A program made the position numbers and the translations under genes. Positions 44,544 to 51,749 of a stretch of DNA of 51,749 nt are shown here, in pieces (the first letter of the stretch is position 1; every line of letters begins with the position of its first letter). The notes below the pieces were generated by a model. The model saw nothing but the letters and a program-made list of their open reading frames with translations, ran no database searches and was not told the DNA's origin. Origin of the DNA: Hysterium pulicare CBS 123377 (Eukaryota; Ascomycota; Dothideomycetes; Hysteriales; Hysteriaceae); the NCBI GenBank assembly GCA_000467715.1, contig AJFK01000494.1:1-51749 (forward strand), in the 5' to 3' direction.

Positions 44544-45732
44544 TCACTTTGGTGGGCTCTGGATGAATTCGATACCCTTGGAGATGTTACCCTTAAGGCC
44601 GGTGTAGCAGGCCTCGAGAAGCTTCTTCTCGTGATCGTTGGCGCTGCTGACGACGTCGATAGCCTTTTCAGCGCCGTTGGGGCCAAGTTCAACGGGGACA
44701 GAGAAGAAGTCGCAGCCAGTTGTCTTAACGATGGCATCACCGCCAGTGACACCTGGAAGATAGACGAAAGTGGGCTCGACAATACCCTTCTCTCCCTGTA
44801 CGGCCTTGATAATCTTCTCGGCGAAGCGGTAACCGGCATAAGCCATGGAGAGGGTAGCTGAACCTGCACCGTCCTTGGCTTTGACGACCTCATCACCGCC
44901 GAATTGTACGCCTGTTGGTATATCAGATTTTAGATGGTTTGATCTTCCATATATTTGACTTACGGTTAACCAAAGCATCCAACTTGTCGGAAGGAATGTT
45001 AACAGAGGGCTTGGCCTGGCTGAAGAGAGGAACAATGGTCTCCCCGGAGTGTCCACCAATGACGGGAATGGTGGTCTTCTGTGGGTTCTTCTCGCCGGAG
45101 AGTTCAGCAACGAATGTCTCAGCACGGACAACATCAAGAGTCGTCACACCGAAGAGCTTCTTGGGGTCAAAGACACCAGCAGCTTTCAGCACCTCAGCAG
45201 CAATTGGAACTGTGGAGTTGACGGGGTTGGAAATGACGAGAATGTATGCTTTGGGGCTGGTGGCAGCAATGCCCTTGACTAAGTCTCGGACAATGCCAGC
45301 GTTGATCTTGAAGAGGTCATCACGAGTCATGCCGGGCTTTCCTGGTTTAAATCAGCTTCTATTGGTATCATTCGGGGTTGTAAAAGCATACGGGGAATGC
45401 CAGCTGGAATAACAACGAGGTCAACGCCATCGAAGGCTTTTGCCATGCCTTCATCTTTTGGTAGATATCCCGTCACTTTCTACATAGACTCAGTATTGAA
45501 GTGCATGTCGGCTCGCAAGATGGACTCCATACAGCTGGTGTGGAGATGTGTGACAGATCAGCGGCAACACCAGGTGTGTTGACGACATCGTAAAGGGAGA
45601 GCTCATCAATGAGCGGGGAGTTTTTGAGGAGGAGCGACAATGGCTGGGTGATGGTTAGTAGTGTTCATAAGTTCTTCAGTCTTCTCGTACCTGGCCAATG
45701 CCTCCAGATGCACCAGCAACGCAGACCTTCAT
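44544..45732 (-). CDS. Malate dehydrogenase, NAD-dependent, cytosolic type
   Basis: MDH interconverts malate and oxaloacetate with NAD(H). Exons 45732-45691, 45643-45533, 45479-45392, 45341-44964 and 44911-44544 give 328 aa. The protein begins at the dinucleotide fold ([20 protein letters not shown]) with no presequence and ends [10 protein letters not shown] with no SKL, so a cytosolic form is the best reading. Substrate and catalytic residues: Arg81 and Arg87 in [12 protein letters not shown], Asp150 and Arg153 in LDVVR, and His178 in [10 protein letters not shown]. Exon 1 is only 42 bp. The stop TGA overlaps a donor-like GTGAGT, so an alternative spliced C-terminus is conceivable but not supported. 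Confidence 0.95.
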
Positions 45733-46554
45733 TTTGTCTAAGGGTTCTGATGGGTGAAATCAAAGATTGTTTGTGGTTGAAGCCGTGGAACGAAGTCCGA
45801 GGAAGAACGGTAAGATTGGATGAGGGGCCAAGTGTAGGTGGACAGGACCAAGCAATTGACAAGGTGTGAATTTGGAGAAGAGAAGAAGTCAAGTCCGAGA
45901 GTCGGTGTGTCAGTCTGTGGGATGGAGTATTACTGGGCCACGGGACTCAGCAAAGGCTTGTTGGTTGCTTTGCACGGTGGACCAATGGCGGGGTAGAGGA
46001 TGAAACGACTGAGAGGAGCTGGAGCAAAGGAAGCAGCTCCAACTTGAGCCTACTCCCCGTATAAATTGTAAAATAATAAAATAACGAAATGAAGCTATGA
46101 TCGAGGCTTATGAGAGGGACAGGAGAGATTTAGCTGTCCGCGGCTAGACACACGACCCATCTATATCCGACGAGCCTCGGGATGCATGTGGGCAGCCTCC
46201 AGCCGATCAGGTCGGGATGGATCGGAGTGCGAGCTGCATTCTTGACGCAGGAACGCCCGAGGCTTGCATGCCGTAGATGAAATAGAAGAGAAGCCGTTCA
46301 ATTGATATCTGCTTATGTACGCTGCCTTATACCCATCTGCCTTCCGCGGCCGAAGCATCGAGAGCTCCCGACACCTGCTATTGCTCCATACCTACGCCCA
46401 AACCCGCCCATTCCCTCCGAATCCCACCAAGAAGAACGCCGAAACTCACAGGGTCCATTCAGATCTACTGTGCCTGTGTTTTTGCAAAGAAAAGTTCAAT
46501 AGTCAAGACCATCTCCAAGACAGCTACCCCATTCACAGACAGGTTAGCATACTG
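45733..46554. promoter_or_regulatory. MDH upstream region and HapE 3' flank
   Basis: About 820 bp between two leftward genes. A gtataaat near 46059 lies over 300 bp from the MDH start codon, so it is not clearly a core TATA box. No gene was recognised. Confidence 0.45.
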
Positions 46555-47791
46555 CTAAGGGACGAAATCTTCTCTCTCACCCTCAGCATCTGCTTCACCT
46601 TCCGGATCATGTGGTCGGTAGCCTTGGCTTGGATCGCCCGCTCCAGTTGGGTCGGGTCCTCTTTGACCAACGGGGTACATTTGCTGTTCAACACGTTAAA
46701 GACAGTAGAGAGAGAATAGTGAGACACTGACCTGTTGTGCCATTGGGTATCCACTGTAGACGGCCGGATCAAACATTGGGGGTTGTTGCCCATAAGCATT
46801 GGGGTCACCCTGCACTTGAGGGGCATACATTGCAGCCGGTGGCCTGTAGTCATCTTGTTGGGGCATGTGGCCGCCCATATAATCAGGCGGTGCCATCTGA
46901 TGTGGAGGATGGATGCCACCTTGTTGAGGAATCCCACCTTGGGGAATGCCTTGCGCCGCGTTTGAAGCTTGAACCTGAGCACTGCTCTGCCCTCCGCTGC
47001 GTTTATGCGCGTGCGCCTCTTCGCGAGGGACAATATCGATCAAGAAATCGAACATGTCCGATTTAGACAAGGCCGATGCAATGTCTGATCGTTGAAGTGT
47101 ACGACGCTTGTTCTCCTCGGCATGTATCCATGCGCGCATTGTGAGCTCCGTGATGAAGATATCGCATCCTTTCGCGAAGAGAATCGGAGCTTCGGCCGAT
47201 ATCATCTTCACTTCTGGATCGGCCTTCATGACCTTTTTTATACGTGCTAACGGGAGCTGATGAAGTTTATAGTCGTGTTCATCCGTCTCAAGCTTCGTGA
47301 CTTGCTGTTGCCAGTATGTATTGAGAATGTCGCGGTAGGTCCCGTTGAGACCTTGGTTGACCTATATGTCTATCAGCATAAATCCATCTTCCTCGGTATT
47401 CAGCTCTCTTTTACATTCTGCCAAGATCCGGTAAACAGTTGAGGGTCCGGCGCGTGTCCTTGTGCGGCTATCTGAACCAAACATCAGCTCTGGGGACGCG
47501 GGGAAAGACCTCCAAACGGGTTATCGCAGGCGCGAAACGTACAGATGCACTGGCTCCTATAGAACAGACGACAGTCAGCTTGTTATTCTTGCATTTGATC
47601 GTTTGACCGTCACTGACGCGAGCTGCAAAGAACCGTCGAGCAGGCGGAGCGAAAGAAAACTTACCGTAATGGCCACCATTGGCCGGATCGTAGAGCGGGT
47701 TCCCATTCACGCCGTCATATCGGCGCGGTGCCGCTGGTGCTTGCTGCCGCATTTTCTGCTGGCCATGGGCTTGAAGATTCGCGGGATCCAT
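46555..47791 (-). CDS. hapE: CCAAT-binding complex subunit HapE/HAP5 (NF-YC)
   Basis: HapE/HAP5 is the NF-YC histone-fold subunit of the CCAAT-binding complex, which with HapB and HapC controls metabolic, redox and iron genes. Exons 47791-47665, 47556-47543, 47471-47415, 47361-46732 and 46683-46555 give 318 aa. The histone fold spans about 100-180 ([60 protein letters not shown]), preceded by the fungal [20 protein letters not shown] and followed by [11 protein letters not shown]. The C-terminal tail is Gln/Pro/Gly-rich and ends acidic ([14 protein letters not shown]). Exon 2 is a 14-nt microexon; without it the frame between NGGHYG and [11 protein letters not shown] cannot be kept. Confidence 0.93.
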
Positions 47792-49023
47792 TATGGCTTC
47801 GTCTCTTCCGCGCCTGAGGGTCGCAAGGCACCTACCATTCGCTGACGAGGGCTAAATGGATCAAGTTGTTTTCTAACGGGGCGCGGAATGATGCAGAATA
47901 CAAGACCAAAGTCCAATGGATGGAAAGCTTCAGACAGGATGGCAGAAAGTGTCTGTAGCTTGGATGTTGTGGAAGCGTCAGAAGTGCGGTCTGAGTGGAT
48001 CAGGTTGCGTCCAAAAGTCGATAAGCGGGGAAAACTTGGACGTTCGCAGCACGCGGACGGTAATTGAGCACAGGCGCTGCAATCATTATCGGACTGTCCT
48101 ACAATTGTGAGCGTGCTCGGTGGTTTGTTTACCTGGTGACCAAGGCTGTGTACACAAGACGTGAGGTCTTTAGGCGCTCCAAATTATTTGCTGTCGATTG
48201 TCGAATCGGATGGAGGGACAGTCTGGCAGGGCGGACGAACCAAACGCAAGTATCCAACTCTCCTAAGCAGGGACTTACGGCGACGCTATGAACACGATCT
48301 TCTGGAGACGACAAATGGTGCCCGAGAAGAGCTGCAGAGGGCCAGTGCGGACGCTGGAAGGGTGAAGCTGGGCTGAAAAAATGCACGGTGCGGCAGATCA
48401 GAGTAGAGGCTCGGAAATCTACTCCAAAGAATTTATATCTGAAGCCTGCACGTCGCACAAGAACAAGGTCAAGATGGAGGGTGACAGCGCAAGATCCTGT
48501 GCCTCAATGCCGGGCCATCTGGATGGTATTCACATGCGGTACTACGAGCATGATGAGATACGTTCGACACGACAGAACAATTTACAAGGCAACAGATGTT
48601 GACGGACACTACAGAACGTCTCGAAGGTGTCTAGGGATAACCTGCAGCTTGCTCACGGCACCCCACGGCGATTGGAAAGCCCTGCTGGTTCGAGTGGTGA
48701 TTGGTGGAGCGCATGCATATACGAGGCGCTGATTGGCTGCTCGCGTTATTCATCTGCGCCGACCCTGCAATTGATGAGTTGTCCACGGCCATGGTTCAAC
48801 GACGGCTGCGGACTAGACTATGGACAGTATCTCGATGATGGAAGAAGGAATAGTGAAGCTGACCAGTGCATACCGATTGACACGTGGGTTGGGAGAGATG
48901 TGAGCGCGACGACGTTTTGGTGGTGACGCAAATTCCCCCGGGGCTTAGCCGAAACTGCGGCTTCGTCTGTGCGACTGTCCAGAAATCTTCTGAAATTCTT
49001 TACAACCTCCACCCTACGTCAAC
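47792..49023. promoter_or_regulatory. Divergent promoter region between HapE and FCF2 genes
   Basis: These 1.2 kb carry only short overlapping ORFs without protein features. They must contain both promoters. No clear TATA box or upstream ORF signal was identified. Confidence 0.45.
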
Positions 49024-49995
49024 ATGGCTGTGCCAGCGCATCAAACCGCGCCCGTTGACATGGACAAGGGCCTTTCTTATGACAGTGACGACGAGCTGTC
49101 AGATGAGCAAATTCGGGAGCTATTGAATGAAGCCGAAGCTAGAATGCGAGAGAAGCAGGCGTCTTCCCAGACTGACGCTTCGTTCAGGTTCCCCAAGCTG
49201 GACCACGGACTAATTGCAAAGCCATATCTTCATACCGAAGGATCTGTCACGCGGATAGACCCGTCACAGTTCGTCGACAGGAAAGCCCTGGCTCTGGCTG
49301 GGCAGATCAAGAAAGTGGAGGACCCTATTCAAGTAAGGAAAATGAAACTGGAGGTATGCATTGATGTTTCTGCAGCATTTCCATCTTTGAATTCCAATGA
49401 CGATAATTTTCCCAATTTTTTCTTGACGCAGACCTCGACCCCGTCTTGGGTGTCTACCTGCATCACTGAGAGTTATATTTTATTCATAGTTACACCGAGG
49501 CAGCACTTTACCACTACTTATCTCCCGTATGGCGATCATTGAAGACATCTTCGCCATGCGTGGATTATTCTGCACAAGCTCACAGCATAACATAGGCTAA
49601 TGTACTTCAAGGAAAAGAAAGCAACCGCTGGCCCAGAATGGTTCAACCTACCCCGAACAGACGTTTCTCCTGAGATGCGCCGAGACCTCCAGTTACTAAA
49701 AATGAGAGGGGTGATTGATCCGAAGAGGCATTACAAGAAGACAGGCACCAAGTCTGACGTGCCCGAATTCTCTACTGTGGGGACCATAATTGAGGGACCA
49801 ACAGAGTACTACACTGCCAGAATACAGAATAAAGACCGCAAGAAGACTTTCGTGGAAGAGGTGCTCGCTCAAGAAGCTGGATCTGGTCGCTTCAAGAAGA
49901 AGTATAACGAGATTCAAGCATCCAAGACCAGCGGAAAGAAGGCTTTCTACCAAGCACTCAAAGCAAAGAGGAAAGGAAGGGTCGAGAAACGCTAA
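49024..49995 (+). CDS. FCF2: Pre-rRNA processing protein FCF2
   Basis: Fcf2 is an essential nucleolar factor for early pre-rRNA cleavages leading to 18S rRNA. Exons 49024-49353 and 49612-49995 give 237 aa. The N-terminal half is acidic and polar (YDSDDELSDEQIRELLNEAE). The Fcf2 domain fills exon 2: GPEWFNLPRTDVSPEMRRDL, MRGVIDPKRHYKK, TIIEGPTEYYTARI and TFVEEVL, ending in the basic KTSGKKAFYQALKAKRKGR. The intron is long (258 bp); acceptor aag at 49611, with ctaat just before, was chosen because it restores KMKLEEKKATAGPEWF. Acceptor catag at 49595 would put exon 2 out of frame with the GTATGC donor. Confidence 0.92.
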
Positions 49996-50159
49996 ACCTC
50001 GGACGAAATGCCTTAATATAACACTATCTTGAAGGCCATGAATGCCAACAACCCGACCGATTGAATTCTATCACAGCTACAAGTTCCACCATGCACTTCT
50101 AACGACAGATCTGCAACACCTCTGACCCCCGAGTCAATATCTACTCGGCCCAACCTGGA

Positions 50160-51500
50160 TTATTGTTCGTCGAGGTCCACTAGGACTTGTTTGACCAGGG
50201 CCTAAAAGCCAACATTAGCTGTCATTATTGCTGTTCGTGTCAGTCAACTACACGTCTTGATACGCACCTGCATGTCCTTCGCAGCTTCTCGGCCAGCTTC
50301 GAGGACTTCTTCATGATTGGCCCTGCCTTTGCTTAGATGCTTGTCAAGTTCCTCTTTGCTCATGCTTTGGATCTTGGGGTCGTCCCCTCTTGCTACAGCT
50401 TCGAGTACTGCGGAGTTGGTCACAAGGCTGAATGCAAGCACCCGGAGTCCAGCGTGGCGAGCCACAACGATTTCTGGAACTGTCGACATTCCCACAACGT
50501 CCGCTCCAAATCCGCGAAGCATTCGACATTCTGCCCTCGTTTCGTATCTGGACCATAATTAGTTATGTGGACAAGTTCTTCCGTTGTCAGAGTTCGTTCC
50601 GCTAAGCACGATATCGCTTACGTTGGTCCAGCCACAAAAGCATATGTGCCTTCATGTATTCTTCTTTTTTGTTTGTCTAGTCCGAGCTTCTTCCATGCTT
50701 GGTGGGCTCGCCTTCGCAAATCTAAATCATAGGCATCCGACAGTGGGGGGAAGCGCACACCGAAATCATCGATATTGGGGCCACGCAATGGATGGATTCC
50801 GACAAGACCAGCCATGTTGAGGTGCTATACACTGTCAGTATGTGGGCTGGAAGGCCACAGATTGGCATATGTACGTCATTCAAGCACATAATATCTCCGA
50901 CAGCGTAATCTTGGTTCAGACCACCAGCCGCATTGGTAACTATATACATATGGTCAGAGAACCTCTCTGACGTTCTATTGAGTCCACTAAACGCACCAAT
51001 GATTGTTTCTACGCCCATGACCTTGCAGATTCGTGTCGCGAATGTTACAAGATCCATTGTATGACCCTCATAAAAGCTATTACTGTCAATATCGATGGTT
51101 CTCGTTGCCGATTGGTTTGACTGACTGTGCTCTTCCGACAAGCAACACGACTGGCATCTTCTTTTGGCCAATAAGCCCGAACACAAGCTTGCCTTCATGT
51201 CCTTGTACTGTAATGAAATATATCAATATATGAAACCCTTCTTTTATATGCTCGCGTGTCTGCTTTTTGGTCGTAATACTCACCAGTACTATGTGGAAAA
51301 TTTGGAATGTTCTTGTAAGCTGTCTCTATTCTTGGTTCCGGATCTATCGTTTCCGCGAGTCCTCCGAGCCCTGAACCGCATACAATAGCTACCTTTGGAT
51401 ATTGCAGCTCAGAGGGCAGGGCAGTCCGGAGGTAGAGAGCGGTTTCAGTTGCGCGCTGGTATGTGTCTGAGGATGCGAGTGTCTCCATCGTGGCTGGCAT
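50160..51500 (-). CDS. Purine nucleoside phosphorylase (inosine/guanosine)
   Basis: PNP cleaves purine nucleosides with phosphate to base and ribose-1-phosphate in purine salvage. Seven exons: 51500-51284, 51207-51126, 51076-50997, 50939-50875, 50824-50622, 50547-50268 and 50201-50160, giving 322 aa. Conserved trimeric-PNP motifs: phosphate loop GSGLGG at 42-47, GRAHFYEGH at 97-105 with phosphate-binding His100, VTNAAGGLN near 127-135, and [20 protein letters not shown] with the base-site Glu across intron 5. [17 protein letters not shown] and FSLVTNSA then follow. Every intron is 49-76 bp and each splice restores a family motif. The final 42-bp exon encodes [13 protein letters not shown]. 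No targeting signal is visible, so it is likely cytosolic. Confidence 0.95.
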
Positions 51501-51749
51501 GACTTTCTGATGTCCGAATTGAGGGAAGAAGGCACAATTAAATATTCTTCTGCCTAGTCTCCCATGTGGATTTAATATGTCAGTGAAAATGGATGTGGAA
51601 GGTCATAAATCTTGGCATCGGTAGTCTCCGCTTCAGGAATTCTGCCGGGCGGTGAAACCAAGGCTGTAAATCGCGAGTCTCATCCCAAAGAGCATTGCGA
51701 ATAGATATCACACGTTATCAATGGCGACACCAAGGAGCGCGAGGTCGTC
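51501..51749. promoter_or_regulatory. PNP upstream region and window edge
   Basis: Contains the PNP 5' flank. An ATG at 51721 on the plus strand in good context (tcaatggcg) opens a frame to the window end (MATPRSARS), possibly the first exon of a rightward gene, but only nine complete codons are visible. Confidence 0.3.

Noticed and set aside
44915-45412. 165-codon plus-strand ORF
   Set aside because: Antisense to malate dehydrogenase exon 4 and its neighbours.
48381-48926. Overlapping plus-strand ORFs upstream of FCF2
   Set aside because: Short, mutually overlapping, without protein features; likely promoter or UTR sequence.
1-51749. tRNA, 5S rRNA or other structured RNA genes
   Set aside because: No sequence with recognisable tRNA A/B boxes plus a foldable cloverleaf, and no rRNA-like block, was seen by eye; a covariance-model scan would be decisive.

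Overview
This window is from a filamentous ascomycete (Pezizomycotina). Nearly every gene is split by short introns of about 47-110 bp with GT..AG borders and CTAAC/CTGAC-like branch sites. The gene set is typically fungal: CTR9, SEC8, PIG-P, the CCAAT-binding subunit HapE/HAP5, a Zn(II)2Cys6 regulator, a HET-domain relic and a DUF6594 protein. The protein style resembles Leotiomycetes, but that placement is inference. All exon models were built by hand from splice signals and reading-frame continuity. Each complete model sums to a multiple of three without internal stops, except where a break is stated.

Layout. The left edge (1 to about 905, minus) holds the partial end of a Ser/Thr-rich mucin-like surface protein with a 15-bp tandem repeat. 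It is followed by about 2.3 kb of apparently gene-free sequence. At 3.2-14.8 kb lies a dense housekeeping block: CTR9 (minus) and SEC8 (plus), divergent across about 460 bp, then a membrane-anchored histidine acid phosphatase (minus) and PIG-P (plus), divergent across about 580 bp.

From about 15.2 to 26.4 kb I find no credible gene. The interval is a mosaic of old, strongly diverged tandem repeats in consecutive blocks with different periods: about 190, 85, 147, 135, 150 and 164 bp, then a short block near 25.6-26.1 kb. This is the most unusual structure in the window.

From 26.5 to 42.6 kb the content is accessory: two doubtful small ORFs, a Zn2Cys6 transcription factor, a secreted GDSL/SGNH esterase, a frame-broken secreted-protein gene, a seven-exon aldehyde dehydrogenase, a HET-domain pseudogene with in-frame stops, a conserved protein of unknown function, and a DUF6594 membrane protein whose start codon is not evident.

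From 43.1 to 51.5 kb housekeeping genes return: TRAPP subunit Trs33/TRAPPC6, a cytosolic-type malate dehydrogenase, HapE/HAP5 (with a 14-nt microexon), the pre-rRNA processing factor FCF2, and purine nucleoside phosphorylase. The genes are monocistronic and functionally unrelated. Themes are transcription (CTR9, HapE, the zinc-cluster protein), secretion and membrane traffic (SEC8, TRAPPC6, PIG-P) and central metabolism (MDH, PNP, ALDH). No CRISPR array, rRNA, tRNA or intact transposon was recognised.
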